Positions 25,829 to 34,736 of a DNA stretch of 64,000 bases are shown piece after piece; the stretch's first letter is position 1, and every line of letters begins with the position of its first letter. Source of the stretch: JAXGPF01 sp964463985. GTDB taxonomy: Bacteria; Verrucomicrobiota; Kiritimatiellia; JAAZAB01. The notes below the pieces were generated by a model. That model did not search any database. It had not been told where the DNA came from and was given only the letters and a program-made list of their open reading frames with translations. Made by a program: the position numbers and the translations under genes. The DNA lies in the NCBI GenBank assembly GCA_964463985.1, contig CAYXEK010000002.1:1-64000 (forward strand). Direction: 5' to 3'.

Positions 25829-27385
25829 TCACGGCAGTCGCAGCAATCCCGCAGCGTTGCCGTATAAAACGCGCTGCTGCTCGTCCGCCCCCAGCGACGA
25901 ACAATCCACCCGGCCGCGTTCGTAGCCGAAATCAAAGATCGGGTAATCCGAGCCGTAAATCACCCGGTCAATCCCGGCCATTTCGACCAGCCGCTCCAGC
26001 ACGCCCGGGACCATGCGGCTGGAAGCCAGATCAAGATACAGATTCGGATGATCGCGGCAGGCGTCGGCCAGCTCGCGTCCGACGCTATCGCGCAGATTGA
26101 TTCCCCCGGCATGCGCCGCCAGCAATTTCGCGTTGGGATAACGCGCGCACATATTCCGCCAGACATCCGGCTTGTCGCCGGCATGAATCAAAACCGGCCA
26201 GCCCCGCCGGTCGGCGTATTCCAGGGCGCCGGCATAACCTGCGTCATCCAGGGCTGCTTTATGAAGATCAGCATGAAACTTGAAACCACGGAAAGAAGGA
26301 TTGCCGCCATGGCGCCGGATTTCATCCTGAATTTCCGCCGGATGCTTGGGATCGACGGTAATATAGCCGAACAGGCGTTCCGGATAACGCCGGCAAGCCT
26401 CGGCCACTTCGGCGTTGCCCGCGCGGACTTCGCCGCAACAGGCGTCAATGGACGTCAGCACCGCGCGTTCGATGCCGCAGCGGTCCATTTCGCCGATGAT
26501 CCCGCCGGCATCGCCAGGCCCGCAAACCGAAAGCTGCCAGCGGCCGTAATGCACATGCATGTCAATGGCGGGATATGCGGTGAAGGAGGCTTGGGCGGAC
26601 TTTGCGGAAGTCGGGTTTATTCCGAGCAACCGGCGCAAATTGGCGCCCAGAATATTTTGGCGGTCGGCGGCAGACAAACCGGCCAATGCCGTCTGCGCCA
26701 GGACGCCGGCGGCGAAAATCACAGGGCTGTTGCTGCCGAATAACAGGCGTTGGGCGAAACCGCGGCTGCACAGTCGTTCCAATTCGGCCGGCACATTCAA
26801 CCGGCTGATTTCCAGGTTAAGATTCGGGCATTCCTCAAGTAACCGGCAATACAGGCGCGGTGCGATGGCAGCAGGCCCGACAACCGCCACCGGCAAGGCG
26901 GGAAAAGCCATGCACAAGTTGCGGATGGCGTCCCAGTCAATGGATTCATCGCTCCAATGGCCTACCTCGAAATCCACGAACAAAAGCGGATGCGGCTGCT
27001 GCAGCAGGCTTTCGGCAATGCCGGCCAAGCACCATGGTCGGACGGAAAAATGCCCGGCGCGCGGGCATATCCGCGCACAGGAAATGTTTCCGCGGCGCAT
27101 GACCTGCAAAGCGCCATCAAGCGATGGTTCCCCGGGAACCAGGGTCAGGCACGGATGCAGCCGCGGTTTGCCGGCAATGGCGTCCAGCAGCAGGCGGTTG
27201 CCCAGGTCGGGCCCGCATTCGCGCGCCAGCACGCTGTAAACCAGCGCTTCGCCGATGCCAACGCGGTCCATGTATTCCAGCAATCCGTCCGACGACGCGA
27301 AGGGAGGAAAATCGCCCGCGGCAAACCGTCCCAGCCCGATATTGGCGTCAAACACCAATGCGCTGTTCCATGCCATTGTTTTCAT
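25829..27385 (-). CDS. Tandem amidohydrolase-2 protein, N-terminal half degenerate
   Basis: I chose the ATG at 27385 (518 aa); an upstream TTG would add 17 residues. Two copies of the amidohydrolase-2 (ACMSD-like) fold follow each other. The C-terminal copy starts at about 272 and keeps the metal motif IDMHVHYG (His277, His279), HAGDKPDVW, AAHAGGINLR and YGSDYPIFDFG with its Asp. The N-terminal copy has FDANIGLG (residues 12-19) where HxH is expected and FGSNSPV in place of GSD, so it has lost the metal ligands. It probably serves as a structural or substrate-binding half. The active half may hydrolyse or decarboxylate a cyclic or aromatic acid; the substrate is unknown. LacI follows, the beta-helix gene precedes. 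Confidence 0.85.
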   Translation of the reverse strand: MKTMAWNSALVFDANIGLGRFAAGDFPPFASSDGLLEYMDRVGIGEALVYSVLARECGPDLGNRLLLDAIAGKPRLHPCLTLVPGEPSLDGALQVMRRGNISCARICPRAGHFSVRPWCLAGIAESLLQQPHPLLFVDFEVGHWSDESIDWDAIRNLCMAFPALPVAVVGPAAIAPRLYCRLLEECPNLNLEISRLNVPAELERLCSRGFAQRLLFGSNSPVIFAAGVLAQTALAGLSAADRQNILGANLRRLLGINPTSAKSAQASFTAYPAIDMHVHYGRWQLSVCGPGDAGGIIGEMDRCGIERAVLTSIDACCGEVRAGNAEVAEACRRYPERLFGYITVDPKHPAEIQDEIRRHGGNPSFRGFKFHADLHKAALDDAGYAGALEYADRRGWPVLIHAGDKPDVWRNMCARYPNAKLLAAHAGGINLRDSVGRELADACRDHPNLYLDLASSRMVPGVLERLVEMAGIDRVIYGSDYPIFDFGYERGRVDCSSLGADEQQRVLYGNAAGLLRLP

Positions 27386-27617
27386 GGAATTCACTGGATT
27401 TTTGGCGTAAAAACGTACGGAAATAAAAAATACCAAACAGTACTGTTTATCAAGCCAGTGGCGTGCATAAGTCAGCTTTTGAAAGCAATATTCAGCATCC
27501 AGCAGTCAGAACCGCGTCCTCCGAGCCAACCAAAACCGGATGCAAACAATTGCGGTGCAATGGATGCAAGCGCGGCAATAAAGTTTATCACGGCATACAT
27601 AAACTGCTTCATCCGGC

Positions 27618-29048
27618 TCATCTTATCTGAAATATCGCGCCGCCAAATAAATATTCATAACACCCCATGTCCACCCGCTTATGTATTGCGTCCACCCGAT
27701 GGTGCCCATTCAAATCAACCGCGCCGGCTTCATGCATCCAGGGCAGATTCCACCCGGCATTAATACAGGGAGACCTGATGTCCAGATTGAAATCAGATTC
27801 AGGATTGATAAACCGGGGATAATTTGTGATATTGTCCGGGCCGGCCAGCGCGGCGGAGGCGCAGCAATTTGTGAATTCGACCTGGTTTGTATAATAAACA
27901 TCGTAATACATATTGGAATAAATAATGGAATTGACGACCACCCCGGTTCCGTTGCCGGCAAAAATCGGGTCGGTGAGCAATCCGGAAAGGCCTCCATTGC
28001 GGTTGTTGGCCACCGTGCAATTTTCCAGCCGGCCGCCCCGCCATAATTCCACGGCAAAGTTGTTCTCCAAATTTGAATTGCCGACGATTAACGAGTTGCG
28101 TACAGCCGCTTCGGTACCGAGCCAGAAATAAACTCCGCTGCCGCGCCTTGTGCTGCTGGTGGTGCGCACCTGGTAGTTGGAAGCAATCAGGCAATTATCT
28201 ACGATTCCGCCATTATATAAAATATTGATCCCGCCGCCGCACGCATAGGCCGTATTATGGGTGATTGTGCACCAGCGCGCCGTCACGGCATTTGCAGGAT
28301 AGGGCGGCGTATTGTTGCCAAGCAAATACAATCCGCCGCCGCCATCGGGATAACTGCCATGAGCCGCATAATTCGAAACGATTGTGCAATGTTCAACAAT
28401 TCCGGTGGTAAAATAGCGGATAAAGATTCCTGCGCCCCGCCCGGCATAATTCGAACTGATCAAACTGTGCGTGATCTTTCCGTTCCATGGCGCAAAGACG
28501 GCGATGCCGCCCCCGCCATAACCAATTGGCACGCTGGTATTATTTTTTACAATGCAGTTTGTGACAAGCCGGCAAGCCGTAATGAGCATTCCGCCGCCGT
28601 AAAGATTCGTCACCGTGCCGCCCTGGATCGTCAAGCCATCCAGTTCCGCTGCGGCGTGGTTGATGTTCAAAACCCGGTTGGTAACCGGCTTGCCGTCAAA
28701 ATTTGCGCCATCCAAGATGGTGCTTTCCGGCGCGACGACGCCGTTGCTCCAGCTGCGCAAGACGACGCCTTTATTCACGGCAATCTCATTGGTCAGATGA
28801 TATACGCCATTGGATATGTAAACGATATTGCCGCCGTTCGTATTGATCGCGCCGATGGCATCCTGAATGTTGGTGGCGGCAGTCGGCCAGGTAATGTAAA
28901 TGCCGTCCGGCGCCGCGCCGGGCGTACCGGGCGGAACCACATACACATTAGTGGAGATGGCCGCTGCCGCGGGCAGGAATAAAAAGCATAAAACCGCTCT
29001 GCGAAAACCGGATATCCCGTCAGGCATGTAATGCAGGTTGACCATCAT
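27618..29048 (-). CDS. Secreted right-handed beta-helix protein, choice-of-anchor Q-like end
   Basis: This 476-aa protein starts at an ATG with GGAGGG upstream. The signal peptide is at about residues 14-31 (FRRAVLCFLFLPAAAA). Then comes NVYVVPPGTPGAAPDGIY and a parallel beta-helix of many short N/G-rich coils (GGGINILYNGGIVDNCLIAS). The C-terminus has SPCINAGWNLPWM, GAVDLNGHHRVD and VDMGCYEYLFGG, a conserved cell-surface tail I know as choice-of-anchor Q. It shares its N-terminal about 110 residues almost unchanged with the protein at 56163. It may be a polysaccharide lyase or binding protein; no catalytic residues can be named. Confidence 0.85.
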   Translation of the reverse strand: MMVNLHYMPDGISGFRRAVLCFLFLPAAAAISTNVYVVPPGTPGAAPDGIYITWPTAATNIQDAIGAINTNGGNIVYISNGVYHLTNEIAVNKGVVLRSWSNGVVAPESTILDGANFDGKPVTNRVLNINHAAAELDGLTIQGGTVTNLYGGGMLITACRLVTNCIVKNNTSVPIGYGGGGIAVFAPWNGKITHSLISSNYAGRGAGIFIRYFTTGIVEHCTIVSNYAAHGSYPDGGGGLYLLGNNTPPYPANAVTARWCTITHNTAYACGGGINILYNGGIVDNCLIASNYQVRTTSSTRRGSGVYFWLGTEAAVRNSLIVGNSNLENNFAVELWRGGRLENCTVANNRNGGLSGLLTDPIFAGNGTGVVVNSIIYSNMYYDVYYTNQVEFTNCCASAALAGPDNITNYPRFINPESDFNLDIRSPCINAGWNLPWMHEAGAVDLNGHHRVDAIHKRVDMGCYEYLFGGAIFQIR

Positions 29049-29108
29049 TTTTCCCTCCTGTCGGCGTTAGACCCATCTTTCGGCAAGCCGCGGGCATTAT
29101 CCGCGGCA

Positions 29109-30380
29109 TTATTTATTAAGCGCTGAGTTTGTCTTGCCGCCAGCCGGCAACCGTGACACAGCGGAAGTCGCCGGCGCATAACCGGGATTCATGCCCCATA
29201 CGACATTGCCTTGTTTGTGTTCCACCGGAGAATTGAACAAGTTGTTGCCGTCAATGAAAATCCGGCACTCTTCTCCAACGAGCGGACTGTCAATTGTCAA
29301 CGGACTGTTGACCAGAATATTATGATCAAAAGTAATGCCGACCCCGCCGTCCACGCCGCCGAGGATCACCGGAACGTTGCGGAAGATGTTGTTGTTAACC
29401 ATATCCATGTATCCGTCAATCAATATTGATCTTGTGGTTCCATTGTTGATCACGATATTGTTGGCAATTATTCCATGGTAAAGATTGGTCTTGTCTCCCC
29501 CGCCGTACCGGTTTGACGGCCAGTTGTTGATCGGATGCGCGGCAAGCGTGCCGCCTTTGTCAATGAATATCTTGTTATTGACAATGTGATAAACCTTTGA
29601 GGCATCGGTGGCAAAGCCGTATCCGGCATGCTCCCCGTCTTTGACCCGCAAGGTGCATCCTTCAATGCGTCCGGAATGGCCCAGCAACTCTATCACGTGC
29701 GAGCCGAAATTGCCCGTAAAATAACAGTTCAGGACTTCAACACAGCTTCCGGAAAGCATGACCGCCATCAACTGGCAGTTTTCAATCCGGCAATTTTCCA
29801 CCCTGACATTGGCGGGATAAGATCCAAACGCGCTTTTGGCGATTGACTTGACGCCGTTCCCGCCGCGCCACCCGGAACGGGAACGCAGCCAGGGCACCTG
29901 CCTGGCGCTGTTCCCGTCGATAAACAGGTCGCGGATAGTTATATTGCTGATATTCCCGTTAATCCAAACCACATTTTTATCGGTCAGCCCGTCCTGCAGG
30001 ACCAGACGGGTGCCGCAACCGTCGCCCGTCAAAAGCACATTGCTGCGTAAAATGCTTATGCCGCCGAAAGTCCCGTCTGTCCCGCCGATATTGAATGTTC
30101 CTGCCGCCAGATGCACCCGGCCGCCCTGTTCCGGCAAGGCTGCAATCATCTTGTTTATCGGGAGGTGATCGTTGGTGCCGGCGCAGACTGAATCGGCTTG
30201 GGCTTTCAGATTTTCCGGAGAATCCGACGCCGCAATGATCCAAAAGGCGTGGGGCTTTTTTGGTTCGGCATTATCGGCAACCGCGTGCGTGCCGGCGTCA
30301 TCTGGAACCGACGGCTCGCCTTGCAGCGTCGGGCAACCAAGCCAAAACAGCGCCAACACCGAAATGTAAACAGCCCGCAT
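29109..30380 (-). CDS. Exported parallel beta-helix protein (pectate-lyase-like fold)
   Basis: The protein has 423 aa, with GGAGG before the ATG. The signal peptide is MRAVYISVLALFWLGCPTLQ; WLGC could be a lipobox, but the residue three places before the Cys is Trp, so lipoprotein status is uncertain. A cap region with MIAALPEQGGRVHLAAGTFN is typical of pectate-lyase-superfamily proteins. The helix coils follow (NITIRDLFIDGN, VENCRIENCQ, IEGCTLRVKDG). It lacks the choice-of-anchor Q ending. The likely role is a lyase or hydrolase on a polymeric sugar outside the cell. It lies between two clusters of amidohydrolase genes on the same strand. Confidence 0.8.
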   Translation of the reverse strand: MRAVYISVLALFWLGCPTLQGEPSVPDDAGTHAVADNAEPKKPHAFWIIAASDSPENLKAQADSVCAGTNDHLPINKMIAALPEQGGRVHLAAGTFNIGGTDGTFGGISILRSNVLLTGDGCGTRLVLQDGLTDKNVVWINGNISNITIRDLFIDGNSARQVPWLRSRSGWRGGNGVKSIAKSAFGSYPANVRVENCRIENCQLMAVMLSGSCVEVLNCYFTGNFGSHVIELLGHSGRIEGCTLRVKDGEHAGYGFATDASKVYHIVNNKIFIDKGGTLAAHPINNWPSNRYGGGDKTNLYHGIIANNIVINNGTTRSILIDGYMDMVNNNIFRNVPVILGGVDGGVGITFDHNILVNSPLTIDSPLVGEECRIFIDGNNLFNSPVEHKQGNVVWGMNPGYAPATSAVSRLPAGGKTNSALNK

Positions 30381-30547
30381 GCTTAACCTCCATTTGCTGA
30401 TTATCTGCTTTTTACAATTGTGACAAATTCAATGCGTTTAAGCAAGTGTGCAGTCCGGCACCGGGAATTGGCGTTAAGTATTGCCCTGAAAATCAATTGC
30501 GGAACAGGTCGGCGCTAATAACGACCAAAGGCAGGCGGAACCGTCAA

Positions 30548-31372
30548 CTATCTAATATGGTCGGGGTTGACCTTTTCAGACATGGCGCGCCGATAACGGC
30601 GGCTTGCCTGTAAAAATCTTTGCGCATTGCCGCCCAGGATCATGGCTTTATGGTCCTCGGGCGCGCGCAAAGCCCTGATCCGCCTGAGATAGGCCGTGAT
30701 TATTGCCGGATGCCCCAGCCCGCCGTCCGACCCGAAAAGCAGTTTTTCTGGGCCAAGGGTGTCATACAAAGCTTGTATTCCCATTTGACTTGGGCCGCTC
30801 AAGCACAACCATAAATTCGGCAATTCCCGCGCCGCCGGGATAAAATCCGGCCAATGCTCGCGCAAACCGCTGTGGGCCGACACAACCGTGAGTTTCGGAT
30901 GTTTGCGGGCAAAACACACCGTCTGGATGGCCGAGCAATACTCCGGCGATCCATCATGGAAAGTCACCGGCAATCCCTGGGTGATGGCTTCTTCCGCCAA
31001 TATATCCATCCCCGGCGAAGCCAGCGAAACGCCCTGCACCAGCGGATGAAGCTTGATGCCGAACAGTCCGAGCGGGCCGGCAATGCGGCGGATTTCGGCG
31101 CGCAACTTGGACTCGGGCCAGGCCGGCATGACTGTACCCCAGGGATAAAGAAAGTCCGGCGCCTGATCGCGCAGGCGCGCCAGGCCGTCATTGCTCTCCG
31201 GGATTCTCGACTCAAGCCACAGCCCATTCAACATGAAAACGAAGGCAGCATCCACGCCATTGGCGCGGTATTGATCAAGGTACCCGGCCAGGTCGGTATT
31301 TCTGCCATACAGGCCCGCGCCGCCCTGAAACTCCGCCAGCGGCTCGATGTGGCTGTGGGCGTCAATAATCAT
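30548..31372 (-). CDS. Amidohydrolase-2 family protein
   Basis: This 274-aa protein begins MIIDAHSHIEP, which holds the metal-binding His6 and His8. Later ligands are visible in GIKLHPLVQG, HDGSPEYCSA, VSAHSGLREHW and FGSDGGLGHP, so the site looks complete. Members act on cyclic amides, lactones or aromatic carboxylates (ACMSD, lactonases such as L-fuconolactonase/LigI). No signal peptide; cytoplasmic. The closest relatives here are the proteins at 31604 and 34737, which share about a third of positions by eye. The 231 bp upstream hold a strong palindrome. Confidence 0.9.
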   Translation of the reverse strand: MIIDAHSHIEPLAEFQGGAGLYGRNTDLAGYLDQYRANGVDAAFVFMLNGLWLESRIPESNDGLARLRDQAPDFLYPWGTVMPAWPESKLRAEIRRIAGPLGLFGIKLHPLVQGVSLASPGMDILAEEAITQGLPVTFHDGSPEYCSAIQTVCFARKHPKLTVVSAHSGLREHWPDFIPAARELPNLWLCLSGPSQMGIQALYDTLGPEKLLFGSDGGLGHPAIITAYLRRIRALRAPEDHKAMILGGNAQRFLQASRRYRRAMSEKVNPDHIR

Positions 31373-31498
31373 AACCCTGAATCCGTAACGGGATTTTATG
31401 TTGTCAAGATAATGTTCGAATTAACAATAATTTGCGGCATCTTACAATATCACAAAAAATATGCGACGTTGTTAAACGGAAAAGACCGCCCTGCGGGT

Positions 31499-31594
31499 GA
31501 GGCCATTATGCCGCATCTGCTTAGTTGCGAAGGACTCGCGGTATGTTTATACAGCTTCATCCTTCGCGCCGCGCATCTGCGGCATACTGGCCTC
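31499..31594. repeat. Large compound hairpin
   Basis: GAGGCCATTATGCCGCA (31499-31515) pairs with TGCGGCATACTGGCCTC (31578-31594) with one mismatch in 17. Inside, GCGAAGGA (31527-31534) pairs with TCCTTCGC (31560-31567). It fills the gap between two amidohydrolase genes on the minus strand. No T-run follows, so a simple terminator is less likely than a REP-like element or an RNA processing site. Confidence 0.75.
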
Positions 31595-31603
31595 ATCACG
31601 GAT

Positions 31604-32344
31604 TCAGGATAACGGCAATTTGTCCTTGAAAATCAACCGGGCGTTCGCGCTGCAGATCCGCTCCATATCGCCGGCCTCGAAAACATCGCCCATGGTTTGC
31701 AATTCCAACGCCGGGATATATTCCGGGGCATTTGACCCGAAAACCGCCCGGCCGGCCAGGCCCGCCGTCCGCCATTGCAGGTAATTGCCCGGTCCGTTGC
31801 GCGAGGTTTCAAGCCATACGTTATCCGCGAATTCCAGGCCGCGCATGGCGTCGTAATAATAATCGGAAGCCCCGGCATGCCCCATGATGAATTGCAAACC
31901 AGGATACCGCCGCGCCAGTTCGATCAGTTGAAACGGCTCGGCCAGGCCGGCGGTGCCGGTATGCGCATAAACCGGCGCCTGGTGTTTTTCCGCGATGTCC
32001 AGCAACGGATCAACCAGCGGATCACAAAGGCGGAATCCCTGCAGCACCGGATGCAGTTTCAAGCCCGCCAATCCCGCGTCCAGGGCGCGGCGCAGTTCAT
32101 CCACCGCCCGGGCGCCGAACCAGGGATTGGCCACGGCCATGCCGGCCAGGCGGTCCGGATGCGCCTGCACGGCCCGAACGACATAATCATTCCCCGCGCG
32201 ATTGTCAACGGCGATGAAGCGATCCATGGGGCATACCACGGCGATCGCGATTTCAGCGTCATCCATCAAACGCAGGAGATCCTCCGGCTCCAGGCGCATT
32301 TTGATGCCCGAACCGAGATGGACATGTATATCAATCTTACTCAT
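31604..32344 (-). CDS. Amidohydrolase-2 family protein with GSN in place of GSD
   Basis: This 246-aa protein begins MSKIDIHVHLG with the metal pair His7/His9. GLKLHPVLQGF, YAHTGTAG and IMGHAGASDYYYD follow in the expected order. The last metal or base position, usually Asp in GSD, is Asn here (VFGSNAPEY). That would weaken or change metal binding, as in the dead N-terminal half of the 25829 protein. It may still be active as a mononuclear enzyme, or be partly degenerate. It overlaps the DegT gene upstream by 4 bp, so the two are translated together. Confidence 0.88.
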   Translation of the reverse strand: MSKIDIHVHLGSGIKMRLEPEDLLRLMDDAEIAIAVVCPMDRFIAVDNRAGNDYVVRAVQAHPDRLAGMAVANPWFGARAVDELRRALDAGLAGLKLHPVLQGFRLCDPLVDPLLDIAEKHQAPVYAHTGTAGLAEPFQLIELARRYPGLQFIMGHAGASDYYYDAMRGLEFADNVWLETSRNGPGNYLQWRTAGLAGRAVFGSNAPEYIPALELQTMGDVFEAGDMERICSANARLIFKDKLPLS

Positions 32345-33585
32345 CTTATTCCGGATTGAGATCCATCATCTCGGAGCAAATGCCGGCCCGGCGCATTGAT
32401 GTTACGCTCACCGATTCTTGCTTTGATCTTTCCGGCCAAGCCTATAATTTCCCGTTGTGTATAATTGTTGAGCAGACTTGTAATTCCAATCACGCACATC
32501 CTGGGCGCAACGTATTCCGCGTTGGGACAAAGCCCCTCGGCATATCGTATTCTTCCTCCGTAATAACGGCATGACAAGGGACAGCCCCGGTTGCCGTACA
32601 TCTTCATCCCGGAAATCAGCGGATGAAGATAAATCGGTTTCTCATAGGAACCCACGCTGACACAAGCGCCTTGCATGTCGTTTTTGAAGCTTCGGATAGT
32701 TTTCCCGCATGCCGCGTCATCGAATAAAAACGCGTAAGACTGCGCCGAATCCGTCACATCGGCCGGCGCCGGTCTGGGAACCAGGCATTTGCCTGCCCGG
32801 ATGGCGAGATCGAACAGGCCGGCGGCCGCAATATGGCGCGCAATCATGGCGTCCATCTTGTCCGTTTGCGCGAGGCCCACGGCCGATTGCAGCTCGGTGA
32901 TGCGGTAATTCCAGCCCAAATAGCCGCCCATCTCTTTTTCCCTGCCCTTGATAAACCCATGCAGGCGCGACCGCAGCAGGCCGTCGCGGAGTTTCCGGTC
33001 ATTGGTCAAAGCCATGCCGCCGTCACCCAGCGTGAGTTGTTTGCCCGCGGCAAAGGAGAAAACGCCAATGTCGCCAATCGTTCCAACCCATTGCCCCTTG
33101 TATTTCGAACGCAAGCTGAGCGCGCAATCTTCAATCAGCACCAGCTTGTGGCGGCGCGCGATGGCGGCAATGGCATCCATCTCGCAGGGCAGGCCAAACA
33201 AATGGGTACAAATAACGGCCTTGGTCCGCTTTGTGATGCGCCTATCCAGCGAAGCCGGATCCATATTGAACGTCGTTCTGCGCACATCCGCGAACACCGG
33301 GACGGCATTCTGACACAGAACGGCAGCGGCGGCGAACCTGGAAATGGGATCCACAAGGACTTCGTCGCCGGCGCCCACCCCGGCCGCAATTAACGCGGAA
33401 TGCAGCACTGAGCTGGCGGAATTCATGGCAACCGCGTATTTTACGCCGAAACGTTTGGCAAAGGCAGCCTCGAACAAAGGAGTAAATTTCGCGCGCGGCG
33501 AAGTGCAGGTTAAGACCTCGGATCGAAGCACTTCGTTGAGGTTTAACCGCTCCTGTTTTCCAAATCTTTTCATTGAGCATTCCAT
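32341..33585 (-). CDS. DegT/DnrJ/EryC1/StrS family PLP aminotransferase
   Basis: The 414-aa protein has the PLP-binding lysine in FSFAAGKQLTLGDGG (Lys182) and the Asp that contacts the pyridine nitrogen in IEDCA (Asp153). MNSASSVLHSALIAAGVGAG and DEVLVDP at about 54-80 are family landmarks. Such enzymes put an amino group on keto-sugar nucleotides; some remove one or act as dehydratases, and without a nucleotide-sugar pathway here the direction is open. An internal start at Met5 is possible. It starts directly behind the stop of the C45 gene and overlaps the following amidohydrolase by 4 bp, which argues for one operon. Confidence 0.92.
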   Translation of the reverse strand: MECSMKRFGKQERLNLNEVLRSEVLTCTSPRAKFTPLFEAAFAKRFGVKYAVAMNSASSVLHSALIAAGVGAGDEVLVDPISRFAAAAVLCQNAVPVFADVRRTTFNMDPASLDRRITKRTKAVICTHLFGLPCEMDAIAAIARRHKLVLIEDCALSLRSKYKGQWVGTIGDIGVFSFAAGKQLTLGDGGMALTNDRKLRDGLLRSRLHGFIKGREKEMGGYLGWNYRITELQSAVGLAQTDKMDAMIARHIAAAGLFDLAIRAGKCLVPRPAPADVTDSAQSYAFLFDDAACGKTIRSFKNDMQGACVSVGSYEKPIYLHPLISGMKMYGNRGCPLSCRYYGGRIRYAEGLCPNAEYVAPRMCVIGITSLLNNYTQREIIGLAGKIKARIGERNINAPGRHLLRDDGSQSGIR

Positions 33586-34680
33586 TTAAAACGGGGCTGT
33601 CTTCCAATCCAACACCAGGCGTTCATAGCGGTTTTGGCAGGGATAGCCCCAGTTAAAATGCAATTCGCTGCGGCCTGCGCCGGGGCGGATAATCCAACTG
33701 TATATGGTGTGATAACTGCCGGGAATGTGCTGGCAAATGTGGTGTTCGCCGTCATGATCCGCCAGGACGCGCTTGGCCAGTTCGATCGGGCGGCGCTCCG
33801 GCGCCACTTGTCCCACCTTTTTGCATAAATGATCGTAACGCGCCCGGGAATTTTCAAGGATTGCCCGCACGGCATCGGACGGCGGTATTTTCCCCGTAAT
33901 GGAATGATTGGTGCAAGCCAGGAACCCCGTGTCATCCGGGCGGCGGATCGCCAGCAATCCCGGCGCATATTCGAGCACTGCCGCGCCGCCGGCCGCGTCC
34001 AGCAGCGCAAGATTGGCGCCCTTGCCGGTCAAGCCCGCTTCTTCCGCCAGGCGGCAGCATTCGTCCGTTGTTTTCATAGTGGCAAGCATAACCGGCATGG
34101 CGTTGGCCAATCCCCTGCGCGCGGGCGGCGCGGACGAGCTGGAACTTGATCCGCCGACCGCCAGTCCCGCGGAATTAACGCCGACGCCTCCCATCAGCCC
34201 CAGGTATCCGGTGCAGGCATAGGACAATCCGTCGTCCGCCAGATGCACGCTCAACACCTGCCATTCGCGCTCAGCCTCGCTCAGATCGCAAGTGCGCGCC
34301 AGCCATGGACCGTCCGGCCCGCGGGTTGTCAGGGCATTGGAACAGCCAGGTTGCAGCAGCGGGCGGATATCGTTATGAAACGCCAGGATTCGGCAGGCGT
34401 CATAATTCATTCCGGCGCCATCCGCGCGCCCTTTAAGCTCAGCGAAAAATTGCGGATGGTACTGCCGGACGGTATTTTCCAACTCTTTAAGGATTTCGCA
34501 ATATTCCGCGGTCAACACTTCCGCAGCCGGTTTTTTCACAAACCGGTCATAATACGCCGGCAAGTAATTTTTGAAAGCCTTGCCGTACTGCACACCGCGT
34601 TGATAGGCATTGCCTTTCAAAACAATGCGCGGACATTGCGCCGCGTCGGCCGGGCCTTGGATGATGTCGCCGTTAGCCAT
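33586..34680 (-). CDS. C45 family autoproteolytic acyltransferase/hydrolase
   Basis: The start at 34680 (MANGDIIQGPADAAQCPRIV) has AAGGA six bases before it and matches the paralogue at 41158, giving 364 aa; 48 further upstream codons are open but unlikely. The N-terminal nucleophile family of acyl-CoA:6-aminopenicillanate acyltransferases is shown by RGVQYGKAF, FHNDIRPLL and GCSNALTTRGPDGPWLART. Cys113 is the expected self-cleavage site and nucleophile. These enzymes cut or swap acyl groups on amines. It probably removes or transfers N-acyl groups from an amino sugar or amino acid (inference). A 491-bp part is identical to the gene at 41158. Confidence 0.9.
   Translation of the reverse strand: MANGDIIQGPADAAQCPRIVLKGNAYQRGVQYGKAFKNYLPAYYDRFVKKPAAEVLTAEYCEILKELENTVRQYHPQFFAELKGRADGAGMNYDACRILAFHNDIRPLLQPGCSNALTTRGPDGPWLARTCDLSEAEREWQVLSVHLADDGLSYACTGYLGLMGGVGVNSAGLAVGGSSSSSSAPPARRGLANAMPVMLATMKTTDECCRLAEEAGLTGKGANLALLDAAGGAAVLEYAPGLLAIRRPDDTGFLACTNHSITGKIPPSDAVRAILENSRARYDHLCKKVGQVAPERRPIELAKRVLADHDGEHHICQHIPGSYHTIYSWIIRPGAGRSELHFNWGYPCQNRYERLVLDWKTAPF
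33836..34326. repeat. 491-bp block identical to 41393-41883 (copy 1)
   Basis: Base-by-base comparison shows no difference over 491 bp between this block and the matching part of the second C45 gene. It covers about residues 119-282 of the proteins. Outside the block the two genes differ at many positions. Confidence 0.93.
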
Positions 34681-34736
34681 ACCAATTCCTTGCATGCATT
34701 TTCCAAAACTGCGTTGATCCTTGCTGTATGTCTGTG

